Shown here: piece by piece, positions 26,076 through 34,614 of the stretch
Layout of the letters: each line of letters opens with the position of its first letter
How positions within the stretch are numbered: the stretch's first letter is position 1
DNA from: Enterobacteriaceae bacterium
GTDB lineage: Bacteria > Pseudomonadota > Gammaproteobacteria > Enterobacterales > Enterobacteriaceae
Direction of reading: 5' to 3'
Length of the DNA: 64,000 nucleotides
Assembly: GCA_902363335.1 (NCBI GenBank)
Contig: CABIZV010000001.1
Coordinates: forward strand, 1,178,001 to 1,242,000
Made by a program: the position numbers and the translations under genes
Notes under the pieces: generated by a model
Told to the model about the DNA's origin: nothing
The model's database searches: none
The model's input: only the letters and a program-made list of their open reading frames with translations

Positions 26076-27734
26076 ATGTCGCAATTTTTCTACAATCAAC
26101 GTGAAAACCTCGTGAATGACGCGATTGAAGGGGCGATTATCGCCAGTCCCTGGAACAATCTTGCCCGTCTGGAAACCGACCCCGCCATCCGCATCGTGGT
26201 GCGTCAGGATCTGGATAAATCTCGCGTGGCGGTCATTTCCGGCGGCGGCGCGGGTCATGAACCGGCGCACGTCGGTTTTGTCGGAAAAGGCATGTTGACG
26301 GCAGCGGTCTGCGGCGATTTGTTTGCCTCTCCGAGCGTCGATGCCGTGCTGACCGCGATTCAGGCGGTGACCGGCGAGGCGGGCTGCCTGCTGATTGTTA
26401 AAAACTACACCGGCGATCGGCTGAACTTCGGCCTGGCGGCGGAAAAAGCGCGTCGATTGGGCTTTAAAGTGGAGATGGTTATCGTCGGCGATGATATTTC
26501 GCTGCCGGAGAATAAACACCCTCGAGGCATTGCTGGCACGATCCTTATTCACAAAGTGGCCGGCTATTTTGCCGAGAACGGCAGCAATCTCGATACGGTT
26601 GCCCGGGAAGCGCGGCTGGCGATGGCGCGGGTATTCAGCCTGGGCGTCGCGCTTTCAAGCTGCCACCTTCCCGCCGATCCTGAAGACGGCGTTCGCCATC
26701 ATCCGGGCAAAGCAGAACTGGGAATGGGGATCCACGGTGAGCCCGGTGCCAATGTGGTGGATACGCAAAACAGCCAGGAGATTGTCCGCCTGATGGTGGA
26801 GAAAATCGCCGCGGCATTACCGGCTACCGGACGCCTGATGCTGATGCTCAATAACCTCGGCGGCGTTTCGGTCACCGAAATGGCGATCATCACCCGCGAA
26901 CTGGCTACCAGCGCGCTGGCATCACGCACCGATTGGCTGATAGGGCCCGCCCCGCTGGTCAGCGCCCTTGATATGAAAGGTTTTTCCATTACCGCGATGG
27001 TGATGGAGGAGAGTGTTGAAAAGGCGCTGCTGGCTGAGGTCAGAACCTCAGGCTGGCTACCGCCGGTGAGCCTGCGCTCGCCGCAAACGGTGCCCTGCCA
27101 GATTCAAAGCGCGCGCGTCGACTTTACGCCATCGGACAATATGCAGACCCGCCAGATTGTCGAGACGGTCACAACCACTTTGTCGGATCTTGAAAGCTGT
27201 CTTAACGCTCTGGATGCCAAAGTCGGCGATGGGGATACCGGTTCAACCTTTGCCGCCGGTGCCCGTGAAATTGCCCGTCTGTTAAACGAGCATCAGCTAC
27301 CGCTGGCGCAACTGGAGACGTTGTGCGGGTTAATTGGCGAACGCTTAACGGTGGTTATGGGCGGATCCAGCGGCGTGCTGATGTCGATTTTCTTCACCGC
27401 TGCCGGGCAGGCGATTCATGACGGTAAATCGGTCGTCAACGCCCTACAGGCAGGGCTTGCGCAGATGAAGTTTTACGGCGGTGCCGACATGGGCGATCGG
27501 ACGTTGATTGACGCTCTGCAACCGGCGCTGGAGGCGCTGGCGCAAAATCCTGGCAATCTGGATGCCGCCTACCGTGCCGCACAGGAAGGGGCGGACGCCA
27601 CCAGCCGAGCAACCAAAGCCAATGCCGGGCGCGCGTCTTACCTGAACAGCAACAGTCTGGCAGGAAATATGGACCCTGGAGCACATGCGGTCGCGATGGT
27701 GTTTAAAGCGCTGGCACAACATCAGGGGGCATAA
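26076..27734 (+). CDS. ATP-dependent dihydroxyacetone kinase (fused K and L domains)
   Basis: A 552-residue single-chain kinase with an N-terminal DhaK-like domain and a C-terminal DhaL-like domain. It uses ATP directly. Substrate-binding motifs GGGAGHEPAHVGF (about 57-69) and the hemiaminal His220 in GMGIHGEPG match the residue number known from Citrobacter freundii dihydroxyacetone kinase, which has the same length. The nucleotide domain has DAKVGDGDTGSTF and GGSSGVLMSIFF. The start at 26076 (MSQFFYNQRENLV) follows AGGAAACC; a longer frame from 26043 is not needed. The locus therefore encodes both a PTS-driven and an ATP-driven route from dihydroxyacetone to its phosphate. Confidence 0.95.
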   Translation: MSQFFYNQRENLVNDAIEGAIIASPWNNLARLETDPAIRIVVRQDLDKSRVAVISGGGAGHEPAHVGFVGKGMLTAAVCGDLFASPSVDAVLTAIQAVTGEAGCLLIVKNYTGDRLNFGLAAEKARRLGFKVEMVIVGDDISLPENKHPRGIAGTILIHKVAGYFAENGSNLDTVAREARLAMARVFSLGVALSSCHLPADPEDGVRHHPGKAELGMGIHGEPGANVVDTQNSQEIVRLMVEKIAAALPATGRLMLMLNNLGGVSVTEMAIITRELATSALASRTDWLIGPAPLVSALDMKGFSITAMVMEESVEKALLAEVRTSGWLPPVSLRSPQTVPCQIQSARVDFTPSDNMQTRQIVETVTTTLSDLESCLNALDAKVGDGDTGSTFAAGAREIARLLNEHQLPLAQLETLCGLIGERLTVVMGGSSGVLMSIFFTAAGQAIHDGKSVVNALQAGLAQMKFYGGADMGDRTLIDALQPALEALAQNPGNLDAAYRAAQEGADATSRATKANAGRASYLNSNSLAGNMDPGAHAVAMVFKALAQHQGA

Positions 27735-27764
27735 GCCACACTGAGAAAGAATGCGTTGTAATAT

Positions 27765-27790
27765 GCCCGCGAAATTTCGCGGGCTTTTTT
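27765..27790 (+). terminator. Terminator after the dha genes
   Basis: A perfect 20-bp palindrome, GCCCGCGAAA/TTTCGCGGGC, is followed by six T. It lies 30 bp past the kinase stop and should end the dhaKLM unit; the A-poor far side makes it mainly one-way. Confidence 0.85.
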
Positions 27791-27822
27791 GTCCAGGCTA
27801 TTGCCCGACTCGCGCGAGGGTT

Positions 27823-28752
27823 TTATCGGCCGCCCTTCGCCTCGTCCTCTTCGCCGGTATTCATGATTCCCACAATACGTTTAGCGAGAAAAGAGAGTAA
27901 AACCCGCGTCACCGCGCTGTTCTGGTGATGTTTAGGGTACAGGGCGCTTATCTTCAGCGGCGGCGGCGAACACTCCGGCAAAAGCTGCACCAGCGTTCCC
28001 CGACGCAGCGCATCTTCAACAATAAACAGCGGCAACAGCGCGATGCCACCGTCGGCTTCTGCGGCATCGCGAATCACTTCACCATGATTGCTGCTGAGGC
28101 TGCCGCGCACAGCGTAGGTATGCAGCGCATCGTCCGATTTTAATCGCCAGCCAATATGCCCTTCGCGACCGTACAACAGGCAGTTGTGCTGCATCAGGTC
28201 GGCGGCGACATGAGGATGCCCATGGGACTGGAGATAGCCGGGGCTTGCGCAAATCACCATCGGCTCTTTTCCCAGACCGCGCGCGATGAGCGTTGAATCC
28301 ATCAGGTTGCCAATCCTCAGCACCATATCGTAGCCCTCGCCCACGACATCAACATAGCGGTCGCTCATATCAATATGGACGGACAATTCCGGGTGAGCGC
28401 GCTGAAACTCGATGATGAGAGGCGCCAGACGTCGTACGCCGTAAATCATCGGCAGACTAATGCGAAACGATCCGGTCAGCTTCTGCTGACGGGCGGAGAT
28501 AACCTGTTCAGCTTCGTGCACCTCGTCGAGAATACGTTGCGCATGATGAAAAAAGACCTGTCCGGTATCCGTTACCGATAATTTTCGCGTGTTTCGTACC
28601 AGTAGCCGGGCAGCCACTTTTTTTTCCAGCGCCGCCATCCGGCGACTGACGAATTGCTTCGACAATTGCAGATGTTCCGCCGCGGCGGTGAAGCTGCCCA
28701 TATTGACGATAGTTACAAATATTCGTATGTCATCTAACTGCATTTTTATCAC
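27823..28752 (-). CDS. LysR-family transcriptional regulator at the end of the ccm cluster
   Basis: A 309-residue LysR-type regulator. An N-terminal winged helix (MQLDDIRIFVTIVNMGSFTA, then LSKQFVSRRMAALEKKV) precedes a substrate-binding domain from about residue 90 (GSFRISLPMIYGVRRLAPLI). It resembles the CrgA/YafC-like branch. The first in-frame start gives MIKMQLDD, and the Met at residue 4 is equally possible. Its start is 5 bp from the stop of ccmI on the same strand, so it may be co-transcribed with the dehydrogenase and ccm genes rather than divergent from a target, which is unusual for the family. Effector and target are unknown. Confidence 0.88.
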   Translation of the reverse strand: MIKMQLDDIRIFVTIVNMGSFTAAAEHLQLSKQFVSRRMAALEKKVAARLLVRNTRKLSVTDTGQVFFHHAQRILDEVHEAEQVISARQQKLTGSFRISLPMIYGVRRLAPLIIEFQRAHPELSVHIDMSDRYVDVVGEGYDMVLRIGNLMDSTLIARGLGKEPMVICASPGYLQSHGHPHVAADLMQHNCLLYGREGHIGWRLKSDDALHTYAVRGSLSSNHGEVIRDAAEADGGIALLPLFIVEDALRRGTLVQLLPECSPPPLKISALYPKHHQNSAVTRVLLSFLAKRIVGIMNTGEEDEAKGGR

Positions 28753-28757
28753 CCGAT

Positions 28758-29549
28758 TCAGGGAGCGCTCCCCTGGAGCATGTGCTGTACCATGGCATCA
28801 CAACGCATCTCGTTTTGAACCAGCAGGTTGAACGGGGGACGATCGTTTTTTAGCGCGGCGGCACGCAGGCGGTCAGGATGTTTTGTGAGCAACTCTCGCA
28901 GCTTCATTTCCCCCTGTCGTCTGGCGCTATCATCCCCCGCGCAGATAAGCGCTCCGGCATACTCAAGCGACAGCACCGCGCTGTCAGGCGCCAGTTGGCT
29001 TGCCTTAGCGTACGCCCCTATCGCCATTTCACCGTTATTCATCACCATACCGATGCGCCCCAGCATCCGCCAGGCGTCAAGGTCGTCTGGTGCCGTCTGC
29101 ACATGGCTGCGTAGCCCCAGCGCCAGCTGCTCGACTTCATCGGTGCGTAGCGGAGGCTGCGTCCGGTCAAGTAACCGGGTGACCAGCGTTGGCAAAGCCT
29201 GTTGCGCCAGGCGCAGGTTTGCCACCTCACCGATATCAGCAGTTTTCCAGAACACCCCGACGCTAATCACCACCAGCGCTAGCGCGCCTGGCAACAATAT
29301 TCTGCCACCCGATGCGCGCGTCGCGGCGGGCGCATTATTCGGGATGTCGGTCAATAACGTACGCTGCAATTCCGTTACCATGGCATCACGACCGGCGGGA
29401 TCGTCTTGCTCAATCTCTTGCAGGCGAGCGTGATAAAAATCGCGGTTCAAGGTATCGCGGTCAACGTTATCGCGGGTTGACCACGGAAAGTACAGAAGCC
29501 CCACGCTCGCCACCAGCAGCAGCACAACGGCAATGAAAAACAGGCTCAT
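28758..29549 (-). CDS. ccmI: CcmI-like TPR protein of cytochrome c maturation (separate from CcmH)
   Basis: A 263-residue protein matching the C-terminal part of E. coli CcmH (the CcmI or CycH module). Two N-terminal membrane spans (FFIAVVLLLVASVGLLYFP and GGRILLPGALALVVISVGVFW) and a periplasmic TPR domain (DDLDAWRMLGRIGMVMNNGEMAIGAYAKASQLAPDSA) would hold the apocytochrome C-terminus for haem ligation. The start overlaps ccmH by 4 bp. E. coli has CcmH and CcmI fused in one chain; here they are two genes, as in alpha- and many gamma-proteobacteria. Confidence 0.88.
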   Translation of the reverse strand: MSLFFIAVVLLLVASVGLLYFPWSTRDNVDRDTLNRDFYHARLQEIEQDDPAGRDAMVTELQRTLLTDIPNNAPAATRASGGRILLPGALALVVISVGVFWKTADIGEVANLRLAQQALPTLVTRLLDRTQPPLRTDEVEQLALGLRSHVQTAPDDLDAWRMLGRIGMVMNNGEMAIGAYAKASQLAPDSAVLSLEYAGALICAGDDSARRQGEMKLRELLTKHPDRLRAAALKNDRPPFNLLVQNEMRCDAMVQHMLQGSAP

Positions 29550-30004
29550 AGCGTTTTCTCTTTTTCCAGTAAGCGTGCTAGACGCTGGCGCTCTTCTTCA
29601 CTCAGCGCGCCGCTTGCCGCTTGCGGCCGCCGGGTACGCATCACCACCACCGCGGCGCCGCCGAGGATAAATAAGGCAGGCAGCAACCACAGCACCAGCG
29701 TGCCGGGCGTGAGCGGAGGATCGTATCTGACAAAATTACCGTATCGCGCCACCATATAATCGATAATTTGCTGTTTGCTTTGCCCTTGTTGCAGAAGCTG
29801 ATACACCTTCTGGCGCATGTCGGCGGCGATCATCGCATTCGAATCCGCCACGCTATTGTTCTGGCATTTTGGGCAGCGTAGCTGGGAGATGATGTCGTGG
29901 AACGTCTGCTCCTGGGTAGCATCTTTAAACTGCCAGGTTTCGGTGATCGCCAGCGCGTTTACGCTCAGCAGCAACGCGGCGATAGCGATTATCCAACGCC
30001 TCAT
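29546..30004 (-). CDS. ccmH: CcmH, apocytochrome c thiol-reducing protein
   Basis: A 152-residue protein with a signal sequence (MRRWIIAIAALLLSVNALA), the conserved LRCPKCQNNSVADSNA motif with its CxxC pair, and one C-terminal membrane span (TLVLWLLPALFILGGAAVVVM). It accepts electrons from CcmG and keeps the CxxCH cysteines of apocytochrome reduced for haem attachment. Its start overlaps ccmG by 4 bp and its end overlaps ccmI by 4 bp. Only the short CcmH module is present. Confidence 0.93.
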   Translation of the reverse strand: MRRWIIAIAALLLSVNALAITETWQFKDATQEQTFHDIISQLRCPKCQNNSVADSNAMIAADMRQKVYQLLQQGQSKQQIIDYMVARYGNFVRYDPPLTPGTLVLWLLPALFILGGAAVVVMRTRRPQAASGALSEEERQRLARLLEKEKTL

Positions 30005-30558
30005 GATGATGCTCCCTGACTATATTGCTGCCACAGCGGCGCTAGCTGTTCACGCCAGACGCTGGCATCCAGCGCCCCCACGTGCCGCCAGCGCACAATG
30101 CCCTGCCCGTCAATCAGGAACGTCTCCGGCGCTCCGTATACGCCAAGATCGAGCCCCAGCATACCGTCGCCGTCAAACAGGCTAAGTGAATAGGGATTCC
30201 CCAGCCGATGCAGCCAGTCGACGGCCTTTTGACGATCGTCTTTATAGTTCATCCCTACCACTCTCACGCCCTCGGCGGATAGCTGATTGAGGAACTGATG
30301 CTCGGCGCGGCAGGTGGCGCACCAGGTGGCCCAGACGTTAAGCAGCAGCGGTTTTCCGCTGACCAGCACCTGACGGTCGTACAGTTTGCCCGGTTCGTCC
30401 AGCGCTTCCAGGCGAAATTCCGGCACCGGTTTTCCCATCAACGCGGACTCCAGCAAGGAGGGGTCGTCTCCGCCAGCGTTACGCAGTAATTGCCACATCA
30501 AAGCGATGGCCAGCGCCAGAAACAGGACCAGCGGGACAAATAGCGCCTTACGCTTCAT
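30001..30558 (-). CDS. ccmG: CcmG/DsbE, periplasmic thioredoxin-like oxidoreductase
   Basis: A 185-residue membrane-anchored thioredoxin-fold protein. The start at 30558 (MKRKALFVPLVLFLALAIAL) gives the family length; the longer open frame upstream lies within ccmF and is not used. An N-terminal span is followed by the active site WATWCATCRAEH and the family cis-proline region GAPETFLIDGQG. It reduces the apocytochrome cysteines together with CcmH. It overlaps the ccmF end by 11 bp. Confidence 0.94.
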   Translation of the reverse strand: MKRKALFVPLVLFLALAIALMWQLLRNAGGDDPSLLESALMGKPVPEFRLEALDEPGKLYDRQVLVSGKPLLLNVWATWCATCRAEHQFLNQLSAEGVRVVGMNYKDDRQKAVDWLHRLGNPYSLSLFDGDGMLGLDLGVYGAPETFLIDGQGIVRWRHVGALDASVWREQLAPLWQQYSQGASS

Positions 30559-32509
30559 GGGCGACTCCTTTAGCTTTTTTGCGCGTCCGGTAGCGCGGGT
30601 CAAACATGCAGAAAATACCGCCCAGCGCCATGAGCGCCCCGCCGTACCAGATCCAGCGAACAAACGGTTTATAGTACAGGCGCATAGCCCAACTGCCGTC
30701 ATCCAGCTCCTCGCCAAGCGCGGCATACAAATCGCGCGTCAGCCCGCCGTCGATAGCCGCTTCGGTCATCATCATGCGGCTGGCGCTGTAAAAGCGTTTT
30801 TGCGCATATAACGTCGTTTCAGGATGCCCCTGACGCGTCACGTCGATAATCCCTTCACCGCCAAACCAGTTGGGGCCAACGATGTCGCGTACTCCTTTGA
30901 AAACAAAGTGATACTGATGAATATCGACGCTGTCACCGGCTTTCATGCGCACGTCGCGTTCCACGCTGTAATTCTGACTGAAGGTAATGCCAATAACGGT
31001 GACCGCCACGCCAATATGTCCCAGCACCATACCCCATTGGCTGGAGGTGAGTTTCGTCAGCCCGCGCCAGAAACCGTGGCGATGGGTGGCGCGTTCATGC
31101 AATTCAATCAGCGCGAAGATAAGCACCCACAGCGCCATCATCATGCCAACGACCGTCATACCGACGATGCTGTCCTGTAAAAGCCAGGGCAGGAGCAGCG
31201 CCAGTGCGAAGGTCACCACCAGCGAGTAAGCCAGGCGTTTGACCTGCTTCGCCACGTCATCACGACGCCAGCGCACCAGCGGCCCAATCCCTAACAACAG
31301 CGCAAACGGTGCCATAAGGACGGTAAACAGGGTATTGAAATAGGGCTCACCCACCGAGATGCTGCCCATTCCCAGCTCTTTGTGCACCAGCGGCAGCAGC
31401 GTGCCGAGCAGCACGACCAGCATTGCCGCGATAAGCAGAATGTTGTTACCGAGCAGGAAGGATTCTCGCGACCATAGGGTATGCTCGACGCGCGCCCGCA
31501 CGCTGCCGCCTTTGAGGGCATAGAGCAGGAGCGATCCGCCAATCACAATCACCAGCAGCGCCAGAATGAACATGCCGCGCGCCGGATCGGAGGCAAAAGC
31601 GTGCACCGACACCAGAACGCCGGAGCGCACCAGAAATGTGCCGAGCAGGCACAGCGAAAAGGCAACGATGGCGAGCAACACCGTCCAGGCCCGGAAGCTG
31701 CCACGTTTTTCCGTCACCGCCAGCGAGTGCATCAACGCCGTACCGGCAAGCCACGGCATCAAGGACGCATTCTCCACCGGATCCCAGAACCACCAGCCGC
31801 CCCAGCCCAGTTCATAGTAGGCCCACGACGATCCCAGAACGATACCCAGCGTCAAGAATACCCAGGCCGCCTGTGTCCACGGACGCGACCAGCGCGCCCA
31901 GGCGGTATCCAGCCGTCCTGCCAGCAATGAGGCGATGGCGAAGGCAAACGCGACGGAAAAGCCCACGTAGCCCATATAGAGCAGCGGCGGATGGAAGATC
32001 ATGCCGATATCCTGCAACATCGGATTGAGATCGCGTCCGTCAATCGGGTAGTTCGGCAGGCCACGCGTAAAGGGGTTTGAGGTCAGCAAAATGAACAGCA
32101 AGAAACCGACGCTTATCATGCCCATCACCGCCAGCACGCGGGCAACGGCATCCAGCGGCATTCGACGGCTAGCCACCGCCACCGCGAAGGCCCAGCCGCT
32201 CATCAGCAGAACCCACAGCAGCAAGGAGCCTTCATGCGCGCCCCAGGTCGCCGCCACGCGATACCACACCGGCAGCGCGCTGTTTGAGTTATCCGCGACA
32301 TAGCGGACGGTAAAATCATTAACCACAAACGCATGCACCAGCACTAAAAATGCGCCAAGAATGCACAAGAAGAGTGCCCAGCTTAGCGGGCGCGCTAATG
32401 CCATCAGTCGTTGATTCTGTCGCCAGGCTCCCCACAGAGGATAAATCGCCAGCAGTACCGCCAGCCCTAGCGCCAGACACAGTAAAAAGTTGCCCAGTTC
32501 TGGCATCAT
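30548..32509 (-). CDS. ccmF: CcmF, cytochrome c haem lyase subunit
   Basis: A 653-residue multi-spanning membrane protein of the haem-handling family. The tryptophan-rich WWD motif WGGWWFWDPVENASLMPWL is seen near residue 230. Conserved flanks such as WGAHEGSLLLW and SGVLVSVHAFASDPARGMF are present and the length is close to E. coli CcmF (647). It takes haem from holo-CcmE and joins it to reduced apocytochrome with CcmH and CcmI. It starts MMPELGN at 32509, overlapping the end of ccmE by 4 bp. Confidence 0.96.
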   Translation of the reverse strand: MMPELGNFLLCLALGLAVLLAIYPLWGAWRQNQRLMALARPLSWALFLCILGAFLVLVHAFVVNDFTVRYVADNSNSALPVWYRVAATWGAHEGSLLLWVLLMSGWAFAVAVASRRMPLDAVARVLAVMGMISVGFLLFILLTSNPFTRGLPNYPIDGRDLNPMLQDIGMIFHPPLLYMGYVGFSVAFAFAIASLLAGRLDTAWARWSRPWTQAAWVFLTLGIVLGSSWAYYELGWGGWWFWDPVENASLMPWLAGTALMHSLAVTEKRGSFRAWTVLLAIVAFSLCLLGTFLVRSGVLVSVHAFASDPARGMFILALLVIVIGGSLLLYALKGGSVRARVEHTLWSRESFLLGNNILLIAAMLVVLLGTLLPLVHKELGMGSISVGEPYFNTLFTVLMAPFALLLGIGPLVRWRRDDVAKQVKRLAYSLVVTFALALLLPWLLQDSIVGMTVVGMMMALWVLIFALIELHERATHRHGFWRGLTKLTSSQWGMVLGHIGVAVTVIGITFSQNYSVERDVRMKAGDSVDIHQYHFVFKGVRDIVGPNWFGGEGIIDVTRQGHPETTLYAQKRFYSASRMMMTEAAIDGGLTRDLYAALGEELDDGSWAMRLYYKPFVRWIWYGGALMALGGIFCMFDPRYRTRKKAKGVAHEA

Positions 32510-32973
32510 GAGCGGGTATCCTTTTGCGCCGCAGGCGTCGTGGTCATCGCGTTATGCACTTCCGGCGGCGTGTAATTTTCATCATGTTTCGCCAGTACCT
32601 GAATCGCCGTCATATGCTGTTGGCTATCCAGAACCCCTTGCGCCACCGCGCCCTGCCCTTCGCGAAAGAGATCCGGCAATATTCCCCGATAACTGACCGA
32701 GATAACACCGCGCGCATCATACAGACGAAACGTGACATCCAGCGTTTTCGCATCGCGTTTGATGCTGCCCGGCTGGACATATCCTCCCACCCGCAGATGC
32801 TGTCCGGGCTGCGGTTTTTCATGGGTTTCATTTTTGCCATACAGCACTTCGCCCGGCGTATAAAATAGGTCAATATTGGCGCGTAGCGCATACAACATCA
32901 GACCGACGGCCAGCCCCAGTCCCGCTAACACAGCTAACACCAGATAGAGGCGATTTTTACGGCGTGCCAGCAT
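32506..32973 (-). CDS. ccmE: CcmE, haem chaperone
   Basis: A 155-residue periplasmic haem chaperone anchored by one N-terminal span (LYLVLAVLAGLGLAVGLMLYAL). The covalent haem-binding histidine lies in the conserved LAKHDENYTPPEV motif near the C-terminus. The beta-barrel core carries RVGGYVQPGSI and VSYRGILPDLFREGQG. It accepts haem from CcmABCD and hands it to CcmF. The start overlaps the end of ccmD by 17 bp. Confidence 0.95.
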   Translation of the reverse strand: MLARRKNRLYLVLAVLAGLGLAVGLMLYALRANIDLFYTPGEVLYGKNETHEKPQPGQHLRVGGYVQPGSIKRDAKTLDVTFRLYDARGVISVSYRGILPDLFREGQGAVAQGVLDSQQHMTAIQVLAKHDENYTPPEVHNAMTTTPAAQKDTRS

Positions 32974-33190
32974 CGGCCTGCTCCTTGTTGATCCGTTGAC
33001 GTGACTCGCGCAGACGCTGGTCGCGACGTTGCTGGCGGCGTACCGACTGGAGCAGCATCCGATGCTGCCAGCAGGTGTGGCCTATCAGACCAGCCAGCGC
33101 CAGCAGCGTGATTCCCACCGAGAGCCAGACATACAAGGCGTAGCCGCCCATCTGCCAAAAAGCGCTCAACGAAGAAAATGCAGGGGTCAT
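32957..33190 (-). CDS. ccmD: CcmD, small membrane subunit of haem export
   Basis: A 77-residue single-span protein. The start at 33190 (MTPAFSSLSAFWQMGGYALYVWLS) overlaps ccmC by 4 bp (ATGA type), so the longer open frame that runs upstream into ccmC is rejected. The WQMGGYALYVW segment and the basic tail (QSVRRQQRRDQRLRESRQR) are typical. CcmD stabilises the CcmC-CcmE complex and release of holo-CcmE. Confidence 0.9.
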   Translation of the reverse strand: MTPAFSSLSAFWQMGGYALYVWLSVGITLLALAGLIGHTCWQHRMLLQSVRRQQRRDQRLRESRQRINKEQADAGTP

Positions 33191-33924
33191 TGTGCCTCTC
33201 CTTTTTTTGCCAGACTTGCCACCCAGGGGCGACGACGCTCCTGCCAGAGGATGAGGTTGCGCAGGCGCATCAGGGTCAATGTCATGCCCAGGCACAGGAA
33301 GGCGACCATGCAAATGCGTAGCGGTACGCGCATACTGATATCCAGCGTCTGCCCGACGTTTGTCGTTCCCTGATGCAGCGTATTCCACCACACCACCGAA
33401 TAGTGAATAACCGGCAGATTGACCACGCCCACCAGCACCAGAATGCCCACGGCTCGCCCGGCCTGACGTCGGTCGTCAAAAGCATGCCAGAGCGCAATTA
33501 TCCCGGCATATAAAAACAGCAATACCAGCTCAGAGGTCAGGCGGGCATCCCAAATCCACCAGGTTCCCCACATCGGTTTGCCCCAAGCCGCACCGGTGAC
33601 CAGCGCGATGAACGTATAGACCGCGCCGACGGGGGCCAGCGCCATCAGGGTTAAGTCGGCCATTTTCATCTGCCAGACCAGACCGCACAACGCCGCCATC
33701 GCCATCATCGCGTAAATTCCCATCGACCACATCGCGGCGGGAACGTGAATATAAATAATGCGGTAACTCTCGCCTTGCTGATAATCCGCCGGCGCGAAGA
33801 CAAATCCCCAGCCAAGCCCGATGACCAGTAACAGCGCGCTTAACGCCGTCAACCACGGCAGCCCGCGTCCACAAAGCGTATACAGCCGCTCCGGTACGGC
33901 CAGTTGATGTAATGCTTTCCACAT
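33187..33924 (-). CDS. ccmC: CcmC, haem-handling membrane protein
   Basis: A 245-residue protein with six predicted spans and the WWD motif WGTWWIWDARLTS near residue 125. The conserved histidine-bearing flanks include YIHVPAAMWSMGIYAMMA. It loads haem onto the histidine of CcmE. The position between ccmB and ccmD and the length match E. coli CcmC. Confidence 0.96.
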   Translation of the reverse strand: MWKALHQLAVPERLYTLCGRGLPWLTALSALLLVIGLGWGFVFAPADYQQGESYRIIYIHVPAAMWSMGIYAMMAMAALCGLVWQMKMADLTLMALAPVGAVYTFIALVTGAAWGKPMWGTWWIWDARLTSELVLLFLYAGIIALWHAFDDRRQAGRAVGILVLVGVVNLPVIHYSVVWWNTLHQGTTNVGQTLDISMRVPLRICMVAFLCLGMTLTLMRLRNLILWQERRRPWVASLAKKGEAQ

Positions 33925-33957
33925 AAATTTGCTTACCCTAGCGAAAAAACAGGCCAG

Positions 33958-34614
33958 TTATACGGACAACCGCAGAGCGGCTGCGGTGGCAAAAGGACAT
34001 AACGTCGCGCTTGCTGCCAGAAACGCGCCCAGTACCGCCAGATAGCCATCCACCGGCAGTCCCAGGACGGCGGCGTTAACCGCGGCTGAAGCAAAAATCA
34101 GCATCGGCACCAGCAGGGGCAGCACCAGCAAGCTAAGCAGTACGCCGCCGCGTTTTAAGCCGACCGTGAGCGCAGCCCCTACGGCCCCGATAAAACTGAG
34201 CGTCGGCGTGCCCAGTAACAAGGTGACAAATAAGATCCCGACGCTATGAGGCGTCATGCCCAGCAGTAATGCCGCCAGCGGCGATACCAGCAGCAACGGC
34301 AATCCGGTCATCATCCAGTGCGCGACGATTTTCACCATGACGACGCCCACCCACGGGGTCGGCAGCAGCATTAACTGCTCGAGCGAACCGTCCTGGAGAT
34401 CATCACGAAACAGCCGATCCATCACCAGCAACGAGGCCAACAGCGCGGCAACCCAGACAACGCCGGGAGCAATTTGCGCCAGTAAAGCCGCTTCCGGCCC
34501 CACGCTAAAGGGGAACAGCGTAATCACAATCAGGAAAAACCACAGTGGGTTCAGGATATCGGCTCCCCGACGCCACGCGAGCCGCATTTCACACAGGAAA
34601 ATCGCCGGTATCAT
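33958..34614 (-). CDS. ccmB: CcmB, membrane subunit of CcmAB ABC complex
   Basis: A 218-residue integral membrane protein with six hydrophobic segments. It begins MIPAIFLCEMRLAWRRGADI, and the family segment MDRLFRDDLQDGSLEQLMLLP is present. With CcmA it forms the ATPase that releases holo-CcmE from CcmC and CcmD. It overlaps the ccmA end by 4 bp. Confidence 0.94.
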   Translation of the reverse strand: MIPAIFLCEMRLAWRRGADILNPLWFFLIVITLFPFSVGPEAALLAQIAPGVVWVAALLASLLVMDRLFRDDLQDGSLEQLMLLPTPWVGVVMVKIVAHWMMTGLPLLLVSPLAALLLGMTPHSVGILFVTLLLGTPTLSFIGAVGAALTVGLKRGGVLLSLLVLPLLVPMLIFASAAVNAAVLGLPVDGYLAVLGAFLAASATLCPFATAAALRLSV

